From: Austropuccinia psidii
Taxonomy: Eukaryota > Basidiomycota > Pucciniomycetes > Pucciniales > Sphaerophragmiaceae
Reading direction: 5' to 3'
DNA: 64,000 bases
NCBI GenBank assembly: GCA_023105745.1
Contig: JALGQZ010000006.1
Location: 64,586,316 to 64,650,315 of the forward strand
The notes beneath the pieces were generated by a model. That model saw only the letters and a program-made list of their open reading frames with translations, did not search any database and was not told where the DNA came from. This document shows, one piece after another, positions 36,470 through 48,866 of this stretch (positions are counted from its first letter, which is position 1; each line of letters begins with the position of its first letter). The position numbers were made by a program, and so were the translations under genes.

Positions 36470-38964
36470 ATATGCTCAAATAATAATGGAAAATGAATTA
36501 ATAATTCAAGCTATACCATACCATGGAAAGTATTCTTGGTCATTTTGGAAAAAAGAATCACTTTCTAAATAATGTACTAAATCAAGCTTGAATTTAGAGC
36601 TTATGTTGAATGTTATAAATCAAAGAAGCTATCCTTGTTTCTTTGAAAAATAAATTAGCTTCATCATTATTTGTGTAATAAATGATAAACCAAAGGATGT
36701 GGTGTATATATAGTGTTGACCTAGAAAGCTCTACAAGAATATTTTTAGAAAATTCATTCACTTGATTTTTTCTTCAAATTAATTTTATCTGTTACAAAGA
36801 TAAGGTATTGTGATTCAATTGAGGAAGAAGTTTTAATTTTTCATATTTAAAGTAAACTTGGCTTAAAAATGTACAGGCAAACAGTATAATTTGGAATTTA
36901 AAATTAAAAGAGAAAAACTTGAGGGGTGGGAGAGAAAATTAGAGAAGGTATTAAGTAAAAGCTTAGGAACTTAGTTTTGAGATATGATTTGAATGATATT
37001 AGTATCAAAAAATCCACAATCTCATATAAATAATATTTCAAGGTCGAAAAAAACATCCGCCACATTGTTACATAGGTAAACTGAGGAATCTTATTGAGAA
37101 GTAGAATAATTTTTAGACAGTCTGACAGTATCAATGTAACAGCTAAATTACTGAGAAAATGTTTAGTTCATTATTGAGAAGCCTCTGTCTTCCCATATGA
37201 GGAATTTGACTGTGATTTAGTGCATGTTGCAATCTGAGTACATGAGCTATTCAAGCTTGAAGATTGATTGATAAATTTTAAGTATGGGGTTGACTTAAAA
37301 TATTTATTATGATGAATGAGATCTTTTATTAGTAATAAGCTCCAGCTCATTGAAATTAAATAGATGTTAATTACAGCTTCATTAATAATTAATTACTGAT
37401 ATTCATTTCGAAAATGTGAATATTAAGCCTAAGTAAAATATTGAGAAATTCAATTCTCCTTATTTTGCATATTAGGAAAAATTCAACAAATACTTTTTAA
37501 TTTAATTAATTGAGTTATAATAATTCCTAAAAATATTCTTGAAAATAATATGTGATTTCAAACAAGAGTGATTCAAATATTTCATTTTTCACAAAAAATG
37601 AAGCAAGGTCCAAAACACTTTTCAAGAGAATTTTACGGAAAGGAAGAGCTTTCTGCTATACCAATTTCTCCATAGTAAGCTTTTCCAAGATATGAAAACA
37701 TTATTATATAACCTCTTGCAAATGTAAAATAAATACACCGAGGCATTTTTAGTGTAACTGGCTGACCAGTAATAACATATTCCTTCGATAAAACAAAAAT
37801 GTGACATATTGGTACTAACTTACTTGCCTATTTGTGACCATTATGTTCCTTAAATATGGCTTGAATATGACAAAAAATCATATTGAAATTAAAAAGAAAA
37901 AATAAAGACCCATAATTGAGGATTATAAAACACTAATTGAAGCTTGAAAAGTGATATTATGGAAAAATATAAACATATTTTTAATTGGAAATTATTAAAA
38001 ACCACAGAATATCTTTCTAAGTATCCTTCCTTGAAATTAAGCTTTCTAAAAGTGGCTATTATAAAGTCACACAAAAGTTGAATTGAGGCTGTATAATGCA
38101 ATTTTGGAGCCATTTATTCCTCAAATCTCTGCTATCATGAAACCTCATGATGGGAAATTTTTGAAATTTTATATCAGATGAATTCTAAGAACCTTTTAAA
38201 GCCCTGTTTTACAGTCACAATTCCAAATACCCTATGAGCCTAAGCATTAAAGCGCCATAGGGACCTGAGAGAGGTGAAAGCATATATTACAGGGTTTGAA
38301 AAGTACTATAAATTGGGATTGTAAGAGCTATCCAATAGATAGGTGAAAAGGGGCTTTTCTAAATGTAATGAAAAACCTTGATGCAGCCAAAATCTCTTCT
38401 TTGAGCCTTCTTCATGCAGTACATATATTTTTGAAACTAGCTCATAATTAAAGCTATATTATGTTATATCCTACAATGATAAACCATTCAATAATGGATT
38501 CAATTGAGCAATGTAGAGGTATTTTTGATACTCAAAAAGACCAAAATACGAGTTAATATCATCAGATTGCATAATTATTGAAGTATTTGATTTAAAACCC
38601 CTGTATATATTGAGATATGGCCAATCAAGAAGAAAATTTCTTTCTATTTTTATTGGAAAAACTCTAATAAAATATGTCTCCTGAGTGATTTATGGATCAA
38701 CCAGGGAATAAATTGTCTTTATTATTCCAAATTCTACTATTCCATTATTTTTATATGCTATTTGGCTGTTTCCACTATTCTTCAGATTAGTGGAGAAATT
38801 GTTCCCATTAAAACTAAAGGTCAAGTGTGATTTTCAATAAGGGGACAGGAATCTATAATCCTCACTAGATAAATGTTCATTTTAACAAGAAATTTATTTT
38901 TTGTGTGGATATCAGACTTGAAGTGATTTAAGTATTTCTTCATAGCTACAATCATCAAGCCATT
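36470..38964. other. AT-rich spacer, nothing recognised
   Basis: About 2.5 kb with only short chance frames (near 36904, 37622 and 37889 on the minus strand) and no motif. It may include the 3' flank of the Plavaka-like element, but no terminus was recognised. Confidence 0.45.
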
Positions 38965-41900
38965 GTGGAATCTTTGAGCCATTCTTTGCTTCATTGTTTA
39001 AGCTCAAGAGACTATTTATTTGGGAAATCATTTCTGTTTAATCTTGTGAATGCAAAAGATAGGCCAGGTTTGACTTCCGGCATGTCTTTCTTAACATCGT
39101 TAAAGATATGTTTTCTGGAAGATTTTGATTCATTAGTATTTATTGATAGGAAGTGGCCATTTAAATTCAATTTTCAAAAATAACCCACATATTTTATTGT
39201 TGAATGAAAGCTTACTCAAGTGACCATTCATTTGCTCAAAGGCCCAAGTAGCTGTTCCCCTACATGGACCCCATTGGAGCATCAATTCAGGAATATGATT
39301 GGCAAAATGATAATTGGGGTTGCTTCTCTGATTAAGGAAAAGCTTTTGACAGGACTTTCAAAATTTTGACCAAAGTATTGTCCAATAACCAACCTTCTTC
39401 TGTGTTACATTTGCAGAAATTGCAATATTTAAACAGGTGATAAGTAAGAATGTATCATTCATAATTCCCACAGAAATTTCTTTCCCATCAAGCTGAGAAA
39501 CTAAAAAAAGGTAAGTAGACCTTATATAGTAGCTGCCATTCAGTTTCCTTGAGACTTCCATTTTTAGCTGAGCCAACATTCTTTGGGACCCTTTTCCATA
39601 AAGAAGGAATAGTTTTTTGCTCTACTATTTGGTGTAACTATTTAATATTCTCATGGTTAAAAACTCTATATGAATGAAATTATAAATTGAATCCTTCTAA
39701 ATTAGTTTCAGAGCTGATAGGAATAAAGTCTGTATCATCATGGTAAGGCTCTTTCAGGGAGTACAAACCAATATTATCACTACTCTTTATCTTTCTTGTT
39801 GAGCTTTCTTGTTCTTTAAGCTGATTGCTTGGGGCTTGTGCATCATTATTTAATCCTCTCCATTCTTCTCTTGAAATAATTACTTCAATATCATCACTAT
39901 CTGTGGAATCATTCTCAAAGATTTCCAATTCTTCTTAATTATTGTTTTATGCTTTCCATGTTGACTCTGGGATACATAGATTGAAAAATGCATGATCCTT
40001 GACTACACCTGATAATAAGTTATGCATATTATCTAAAGATACAGTTTTAGTTGCATCCCAGTAAGGAAGATCTTCAAGGATTGAATAGCGTACACATTTT
40101 TCCTTGGAAAATGAAGCTCACTCAGTAGCAGTTGAGAAATTGAGCCAGGAAGCCACATATCTTTTATGTGAACATAACGTTCTGCTAGGCCATATATCTG
40201 TTTCAATATCTTCAATATGGTCTTTGTGGATTGTACAGAAGCTACAGAATCTTGAGCCTGAGTGTGAAATGAGCCCAGTTATCTTTCTAATAGCCACAAT
40301 ATCACCAATAACAGTCAAAATAGCTAGCTGTATGGTTTCACCTGAGTTGGAATTGCTGGTGTGGTATTCCATACCTTTTTACCAGTTTCAAGAAATTTTG
40401 GAAATTAAAAGTTGGAAAATCAAGATCAAAATGACTAATTCAGGAAATCACCACTCAAAGGACATGCTTAAAATCACAAAAAACCCAGGAATAACATCAA
40501 CAGTAGGGAGGAATGGAAGATTTTAGCATTCGCAATTGAAATATTCAATATACTTCTATAATTAAATGAATAATAGAGGAGTCCAATCTTATGGAGTTAC
40601 ACAATAAAACTTACATATAAGGCTTACATGATCAACAATAGGCTTAATACATACAGAAAAACTCAAAATTACATGGGAAAAGTAGCATTGTAACATTATA
40701 TCCACTCTAAATCCATCAGGAAGATTATATTACTAAGAATCCAATACATCAAAAAAAATACAGCTCATGTGACACAAGGATCATCTGACAGTATCAAATC
40801 CAATTCAATACATGAAAATCCACTAAAAACATAAAAATTACACAACAATACAGGAGCCCAAATAAGACTTATGCAGTCCACATGCATAAGATCTGGACAT
40901 TACACAGCCACAGGATTATTAAAACTCAACTTCATTGAAATTCAACTAGCTGCATGCAAGGAAAATACACTAAACTGTAAAGTACACAGCAATTACAGTA
41001 ATCAAGAATTAAAACTCAAGAGGATATCCCCACATTACACAGCATAATCACCTGGAACTAAATAAATCTTACAAACAAATTATACATGGGCTTATTCACA
41101 TGACACCATCTTCATCCTTTATTCACCAGTATTAATTCATCAAGGCTGTGCAAGCTGACTAAAGCAGTGTAAAGGAGGAGTCATCTGATACTGTTATCAA
41201 AATCCCCACCAAACAGAAACATCTCAATCTTAATTTTGACCAAACAAATGGTGAAAATATCTCAGTCATATGATACCATTCCCAATTTTACACACTAGCA
41301 TTAATCTCTCAAGGCTGTGCAAGATTACTAATGCAGTATAACAGATAGGTCATCTGACTTTTGTTACAAAAATCTACACCAGAAAAATTATCTCAAGGGC
41401 AAGAACAAAACTTTACATGGAGAGCCCATGGGTACTTCTCACAACATAAAAGGAGGCCTCTCTCTCTCATTTTCTCCTCTTCTCCCCATGACAACAATTA
41501 GTTATATACCAAGAAGGAGAATAACTATTCATCCCTTACTAGTAGGTTAATCTATAAATTATTATTATTATTATTACATTACATTAATAGTGATTTATAT
41601 ATAGCTGTAGTTAACAGTAGGTCTGCCTATATTATAAATTCATCTATTAGTAAAATACTCATATCCAACAAAATATTTATATTATACTCTTCTCACCAGA
41701 AGAAAAAGCTATATCACTATTACTATAACCAAATCCATCAAAAACAAAATACACACTAGTAGTTTCATATCTGTCACTATGAGTATATCCTATTATTTAT
41801 TATCACAAATACATTTAACATATTATCACAATTCTTTATCAACTACAGCTATTTAAAATATAAAACGATATTATTATATTATCACTATTACTAAATTTTC

Positions 41901-43444
41901 TCATATTCAGCTATTATCCATTAAACAAAATACCTTCAACAAAGAAAACAACTTAAAATCACCACTCAGTACCATTATATCTATTATTTTGTCTACTCAA
42001 TTATTATCTTACCATCTTGAAATCACCTACAAATTTATTTATTTAAAATTATTATTATTTTATCATTAGTCTTATTATTGAATAGGTCTGATAGAGACTG
42101 CTGAAAAGTCTTCTCTAGTTGTAAAGCCACAATCTTAAATATTGATTTGTAAGCTCTGTAGGGAGATTTTTTAGTATATTCAGAGGGGCAGCTAAAACAC
42201 CATTAGCACCCTTGGTTACAGGAGTATTTGAGCAATTCAAAACTGTTTACCTGTGATTTCCCCCTCAAGGAATGCCTTATCCAATCCCACACTAAAAGGA
42301 GTTCCACACTGGTTGGAAAAAAGTGAATACCCTTCCAAAGTTCTTTGAGCTCTTCAACAAGCGGTCTCAGAAGGTAATTAAGCTGTTCACCATTTGTCTC
42401 TTTTGGTCCTGGAATAATGGCTGGAATATAAATCCTTTCTGCCTTCTTACATACTTCAGGAGGAAGGTTGAGACAAGCCAGAATTATAGCTCCAGTGCTG
42501 GAGGTATGGCTGGAGTTTCCAAAGGCATTAAACCAATCAACATATAGTGAAAATCAAGATTCTCAGGCTTTGTTAGAAATGGAGATTCTTGATTCCCTTT
42601 GAAGTTCTTCCAAATTCCACCTTGCCAAATGTCTGTTACTTCAGAGTTATTTTGAACTTCAATGTGCAATTACAGCAAGTCATGGATCTTCAGTCTTTGA
42701 AGAAAGCCTCCCAGCCAAGACTTGGATGTTTGATAGCAGAATAGCTTGTGGGGTGAGAAATGCTTTTTCAGGGGTAGATGAGGTAAATCAATAATTTTTC
42801 CAAGTGGTTCATTACATGGTGCTTGAAGTTTATGGGGTTCAAGTTAACTATGACATTTAATATTGAAATTGACTTCTACTTCATATTGGGAAGCCAAAAC
42901 CAGAATTCAGGACAGGAAACATACGTAATAAGAATAGGATCCAATCTTAACTATTGATAAACAGAACTTGGATCCTTTTTGGTATTTTCATTTTATTTTC
43001 CTTGAATTCTTTTTCTTGATTCTTCTGAAATTGTTCTATTAAGACTTTTAAGGCTGGCAGGAGGAACCTGGATGCCTTGTGGCCAATATCATGATAGCTA
43101 TCCAATATGGCCATGATAGTCATTGCTGTAACACCAGAGTTGTTATTTTGTACCAAATGCTGATGGGACCAAAATGAGAAATCAAAATCTTCCAAATTTG
43201 ATATTGGGTCAGAATGTATTGAATTATCAAATGTCTGTTTCTGTTGGAAATTTTCAGATGCTATAATCCAAGAAGCACATGAAGACCTGTGAATCATGTT
43301 TTCGGCATCAGAATTAAAGCCAATAGCTTGTGTTTCATCTTGAATTCGTTTTGAAATATTGCTAATATGATCTATATAGTCATTTTTGGTGAATGCTAGG
43401 CCACAAGAGATACCAGAAGGTGAATGGTGTGTTTTTTGATGCAT
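38965..43444 (-). pseudogene. Plavaka-like (CACTA-type) transposase pseudogene, split by a solo LTR
   Basis: Minus-strand pieces in family order. An N-terminal segment covers 42947-43444. At ~42670-42320 are DIWQGGIWKNF and SPFLTKPENL, then in a shifted frame LYVDWFNAFGN, GAIILACLNLPPE, IIPGPKE and LRPLVEELKELWKGI. After the LTR insertion (40360-42308) come AILTVIGDIVAIRKITG, SHSGSRFCSFC, RYSILEDLPYWD and NMHNLLSGV at ~40370-39960, an acidic Ser/Asp-rich linker (39680-39928), and a C-terminal NHIPELMLQWGP...FEQMNGHLSKL near 39300-39190. These motifs are typical of Plavaka transposases. Removing the LTR makes the reading frame continuous across the junction. Stops and at least one frameshift make it inactive. 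The lower boundary is approximate. Confidence 0.8.
40360..42308. mobile_element. Solo LTR-like element, family D (1949 bp), inside the transposase
   Basis: It begins TGTGGTATTCC and ends GGAGTTCCACA (imperfectly inverted 11-bp ends, TG...CA) and is flanked by CTGG on both sides (40356-40359, 42309-42312). Deleting it restores the transposase frame. A second copy starts at 63228. It has no coding content. An internal direct duplication of roughly 120 bp (about 41098-41225 and 41270-41390, each with a CAAGGCTGTGCAAG core) is visible. Its size and ends suit an LTR, but a long TIR-type MITE is not excluded. Confidence 0.7.
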
Positions 43445-44049
43445 TCCTTACATAGGCAAATCTTCAGTTTTGAATAACTTTTAAAGTTCATCTGGTGCTA
43501 TTAACAGGTAAGATGTTAGCTGGAGATTAGTATAATGAAATATTCAAAAGAGAAAAAATAAGCTATTTAATTGGCATTTTTCAAATGCAAGGGCTATATA
43601 TAAATACTTATATCCTTATTTTTGATTGGGATACACCTGTGTACAGTTGGTACTACTGGTACAAACCAAATCTTTAAAAAGCCCATTTCAAAATATCATG
43701 GCAGAGATGACTTTCCAGCTAGTAACTCATTTCACAGCTATGCTTCAAAATTTGGACAGGAAAGGTACTGGTATGCAATGGCTCATACAAGCTTGTATAG
43801 TATAGTTCATCAAAAGCCCCATATTCAGTGGGTTTAAAGCCTAATTTTTGATGTGTTGTTCTTCACAATTTGTCATTGAAACTGCCCCCTGCTATTATTA
43901 TCCTTTTTACAGGTGATTCTCTCAAATATATGATTGGAACAGCCTTTCATGGTTAATTACCCCTTGAATGAGGCATTTTTCAAAATAGTTGATAGAAATC
44001 ACTATTGCTTGTTTATCATTACCCTCTCAACATGAGGTTTTTCCATAAC
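43445..44049. other. Spacer between transposase remnant and left array
   Basis: About 600 bp. A 71-codon plus-strand frame at 43622-43837 has no recognised motif. The 5' end of the transposon probably lies here, but no CACTA terminus could be placed. Confidence 0.4.
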
Positions 44050-44700
44050 TGAAGCTAAAAATCCCCATTCCCCATTACCCTCCAAATGTGGGGTCGTTTT
44101 CCCCAGCTACTTCTAACAACCCCCCATGGATCATTACCCATCAGTCTGGGAGGTGTTTGTTTTAGCTTCTTTGAACAACCCCCATTTTGTATTAGCTTTT
44201 CATTGGGGGTTTGTTTTAAATAGCTGGTTTGAACCACCCCACTTAGCCCATTTCCCTTCTGTTGGGGGGTTGTTCTTTCTAGCTTCTTCAAACATCCCCC
44301 TGTTGCCTATTACCCTTCTGCCAGGATTGTTTGTTCTAGCTTCTTCAAACAACCCCCATTGCCTATTACCCTTCCTACGGGGTTTTGTTTATCATAGCTG
44401 CCACAAAAAACCCCCCATTGCCTATTACCCTTCTGTCGGGGGGTTGTTTGTTCTGGTTCCTTTGAACAACCCCCTGTTCCCTATTACCCTTCTTTTGGGG
44501 GATTGTTTGTTAAAGCTGCTTCAAACAACACCTTTTTTGCTATTACCCATCTATTGGGTGGTTTTTTATCACAACTTGTATGAACACCACCCTGTTTCTT
44601 GTGACCCTTGATATGGGGGTTGTTTTCCATATCTTCTGCAAGCAACCTTCCATTTTTCATTACACCCATATGGGGTTGGGTTTTTCATAGCTTCAAGTTG
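44050..44700. repeat. Left 59-bp minisatellite array
   Basis: Degenerate tandem units of 56-59 bp. Successive TATTACCC motifs fall at 44308, 44364, 44423, 44482 and 44541. Each unit pairs a GGGGGTTGTTTGTT arm with an AACAACCCCC arm, so it can fold as a hairpin. The array at 51620-51960 has the same period and arms. Confidence 0.85.
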
Positions 44701-45385
44701 AATAAGAAAAAGGGTTTTTTTCAAAGAATCAAGTTCCAAAAAGAGGGTGGTTCACCCTAGCTTTTTCAAACAAGCCACTATGGAAAATCCACCTTCAAAT
44801 TGGAGGTTGAGTTCAATCACTGATTTGAGCCAAACCCTGTGCATCAATCCCCTTTGAGAAATTGTTTGACTACCTTTCTAATGGGCAATCATGTATAGAG
44901 GATGGTTTTCCCAAATTCTTTCTTATTTGTTGTTCCTGATCTATGGATAGGTACTAACCCTAAACGCCTTGGGGTACTACAGGATTTACCCAAATAATCA
45001 TCATCTGCATGTATTAATACCATTATCACCTAGATTACTCAGCAATTGATAAGTAAGTGTCTTAGAAATGAGCCATATGATTGGCTTTCCTATCAAAATT
45101 CAAGTCACCATAGAATGAATACCATTAATTTCTATGGAAACAATAGTATAAAGGCACTCCAGATGGTTGATGGATAATGAATATTTGGAAAACTTTTGAA
45201 TCAGCCTTGATTTCATTCCTATAATTAAATAATTGGATACATAGTATGGAGGATTGATCTGATATATAAGATACCTGGGGCTAAGATCATCCCATGCTAT
45301 TTCTTTCCAACTGAACGATTTTCACATAGCTTTCCCATCATTTTCTAAGCAAATTTTTTGATTAAAACTAAATCATTTATTCCAC

Positions 45386-48300
45386 ATGGATACATATAAT
45401 ATCTCACTTCCTGCTAGTGTGACAGATAGCTCTGATGATTGTGAGCTCCATATTTCAAATTTTGGTTCATTTCTTATGCTTTTTTGATCATAATTCATTT
45501 TTTTCCACATAAAGAAGCCCCTAAAGGTATATGTCAATCTACCACACTAACCCCACCTCCACAGACTACTAGCTCAATACATAAATCTTCTTCACCAAAA
45601 GTGGCTGGTCCACCAATCACACAACTAATATCCTCACCAAAACTGGGTGGTCCATCAATTGTACCCCCAATTCCCAGTGGTGCAATTCATCAAGGGTGGC
45701 ATATCCACTAATTCCCAGTAATACAAGCTTGCAGGAGAAATCATCATCCCCAAAGGTATCTGGTCCTCCAAATAGGCCAGCAGTTCCAAACCCATTGAAT
45801 CTAGTTCAAAGAAAACCATTGGTTATGTATTCCTCAAGTGGATAAGGTAAGTAATCAATTCTTTTAATAATATTTATGTACTTATTTTATGATGTAAACT
45901 GAACAGAATCCAAGGAATCAGAGGAAAGTGAAACTTCTGATCTTAATCTGGAGACGCCAAAGGCTTCCCATCAATCTATATCTAAAGGTGTACTTTCAAT
46001 TACATATGAATTGCCACAAAATATTGGGCTTTAACTATTATTGATATATTTTGTAGATTATAATCAATCTCAACCTGCAGGACAGGGTGAAATGGATCAA
46101 TTTGAGGCTTTTCACCGGAGGAAAGAAGCTCACATTTAAGAAGTGAATGCTAGAAGCCATCCGCAAGTTGGGAAAACCTCACTTTCATTAGAACTTAACA
46201 AAGGCAGGGTTCATTTTGATGAAAGCTTGAAACCTGGTCCCAGCTCTTCCTCAAGTCTTGAAGGAAAGTTATCAATTTTGAAGCATCCTTCCATCCAAAT
46301 ATGTACCACGGGTGCTTCTCCCAATGGAACTTGAAATTCCACAAATTTCTACACCAAAACATTTGACGCAGATTCCTGTTCGAATTGTGCATGCAGAAGT
46401 TCCTGGTAGGAAGATGATTTCAGTCCCAAAAAGAGTGCACCATATATTTGAAGCCAATGAAGGTGGAATTACATCAAGTTCAGAAGAAGAATTATCAAGT
46501 ATGTTCTTTTTTCATTACTGTAATTACAAATGAATTTATCAGGTATCATATGGACCAGATATTCCAAAGTTTGGTAAATACTGGCCTAGGAAAATTCATG
46601 CTTGGCTTGGTTAGTAAAGTGACAATTTATATTCAAAATTAATCCAATAAAAGCTAACTGGAGAAATAATTCAATAGGGCAAGAGAGAAAGAGGAGATGC
46701 ATGTCTGACCAATTTTCCATCCCCACAGAACCCAAAGATTTTTATCAGGCCAAAGTACCCATTGAAATTCAGAGGCCAGGATTATTTTCTTTTCCATTTT
46801 CAAGGAATTCATATACAAAGGAAAATCAAAAAGAAAGAATATGCATTGAACAGAGTAATAAGGAAGAAGATGGTAATTATTCATCCCAATATTTATCAAA
46901 TATTATATTTTCAAAAACCCTATTGGTCTTTGGATATTGATAAATACAGGTATTGAAGATGGTTACTCTTCACCCATACAGCTTAAATCTGTTTCAAATC
47001 CTATATACCAAATGAAAAGCTCCAAAGGGAAGGAGCAGGAAAGTAAGCTTAAAACATGGCTCTTAAAGTGCATACTGAACATTTATTAAACTTAATTTCT
47101 TCTTTTAAACTAACCATTTTAGCTGAGCCCGAGGATCCTCAACATCAGGTTTCAAATTATCAGGACAAGATAGTTGCAGCATCCTCATTAGCATCAACAA
47201 GCAGAGTTAAGATCCCAGCAAAAAATGATAATCTGGGACCAAACACAATGGCAGATGTTTCAAGAAATAAGGGTGGGACTAATCCTTCAAAAAATAACAA
47301 GGGAAAGTTGAAATTGACTTCACAAGAATTAGCTACAGATAATTATTTACATGAATCCTTGTTTAGTTACTCAGATGGTATGTAAATCAATTCCTTTTTT
47401 TGGTGTAATAATAGATTAATGGTAATCTATGGAAAACACAGGGAATGAAGATCAATATGCTAGAGATGCAAGGGCCCGATCTAAGAAAGGTTTGAGAGAA
47501 AAATAGTGCATCAGCAAAGAAAAAATCACAAAAAGAACATCTGAAGGAACTGAAGGGAGTACTTCCAGATGGAAGCAAATCGATTCATACAATTGTTCAG
47601 ATACACTGCTGTGAAATCCTCAACATGGTAGCAAGGGACATTACTACACTTCCTGATCCACCAACTGATGCAGAAAGACAGCTGGCTTTAATTTGTGGGA
47701 AAAGTATTGCATTCAGGCCAGACCAATTGACTTCCACTGCCTCACGGAACATACAAAGCAAGGCCTTCAAGAGTTATGTCAATACACAAGTACAATCACT
47801 AAGGTTGAAACACTTTACATTTGATTGGTGTAGTGGATGGAAGCATCCTTATAATGAACTAATGGCCACTTTGCTCTATCAAACATTTTATATGGAATTG
47901 AGATCTGTTCAATACAACAATTATTATTGGTCTCCTGACCATAATAATCATGCAATAGCTACAGAAATTCTTGAGATGTATTTCACATACATATCTGATG
48001 AGTATTGCAACAAACAGAAAGGTGTGGACTTCATTGCAGCACGCAAAGAGAAGAAAAGGTTAGAGGCAGCTAGAAAAAGGGTAGGTTTTTTGTAATTATT
48101 ATTCTTGATGTGTACTTAATGTTTCTCTTTTTAGCTGGCAGAGAGAAGACAACAGTGGTATGATGAGAATGGTTATTTCCAATTGGCCTCCCAATTTGAT
48201 GACCCTCATGTTTGTTCAGCTAACAAGGAATACATTTACAACTCTGGAGTGGTCAAGCTGCGAAAATTAGGGTTACATTGGCATTCAACACTCTTAAACA

Positions 48301-48575
48301 ATATCATGTACAAGATTGATGAGTCAATGGGATTAGGCCACAGCATAGGTAAAAGTCGCCAAAAGGTAGTAAAGCCTCCAATAGAGCCCCCAGCTCATAA
48401 TGCGGATGTTCTATGTGTTTCTAGTTGTTTGAGCTGCCAAGCCTATGATTCTGGAGCCCTCAAAAGCCTTATGCAGAAGCAAATAATAGGTCTGGGAATA
48501 AACAAAGAAGAAACATTTGAGGGTAGCTTTGAAGGAGGAGTTTGGAATTTTTTTGAATTTGTTAAATTATCTTGA
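45386..48575 (+). CDS. Multi-exon gene of unknown function (partly degenerate 5' half)
   Basis: The upstream part (from a possible ATG at 45386) is a set of Ser/Pro-rich exons, for example a repeated SSPKxxGP motif at 45590-45670 and acidic SSSEEELSS near 46480, with several candidate introns. The 3' part is better preserved. An exon at about 47124-47382 is bounded by TTTTAG and GTATGT. A lysine-rich exon beginning near 47450 leads, after one frame break near 47505, into a long frame through 48080. A 54-nt intron (48081-48134, GTAGGT...TTTTTAG, phase 0) joins it to 48135-48575, which ends with TGA. The conserved-looking core (FDWCSGWKHPYN, ELRSVQYNNYYWSP, LAERRQQWYDENGYF, CVSSCLSC) matches no family I know. 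A related broken copy lies at 52320-53920. It converges with the SNF2 remnant. Confidence 0.6.
48081..48134 (+). other. Intron of the unknown gene
   Basis: GTAGGT donor and TTTTTAG acceptor, 54 nt, phase 0. Both flanking exons are long open frames that join without a stop. Confidence 0.75.
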
Positions 48576-48866
48576 AAATTGGTGGAATTCATGTTTCATT
48601 TGAATTGTTGAATGTATGGAAGCTGGTCTCACATTTTTTTTATAACTCATTATCTCCTTGAGCAATAATGTCTCCCAATCAAATGTCATTAACACAGCGG
48701 ACCTGAATTAATCAAGCATTATAAAAGAGATATTTAAAAGAAATAGTAGTGGACTAAAAATAAGTAATTATCTCCTTAGTTTCTTTTATGCTCTTGAACC
48801 TATTAAATAGCAAAAAATAATTTCCTTCAATTAGATTTCTCTTCCAAAAGATTGAATGGTTCCATA

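Noticed and set aside
40104..40526. Plus-strand 140-codon frame
   Set aside because: It spans the transposase antisense strand and the family-D LTR junction; a chance frame.
44126..44669. Plus-strand 161-codon frame and minus-strand frames across the left array, and CRISPR-like regular repeats
   Set aside because: The open frames come from a 59-bp satellite with degenerate units. There are no unique spacers of constant length, and it is not a CRISPR array.
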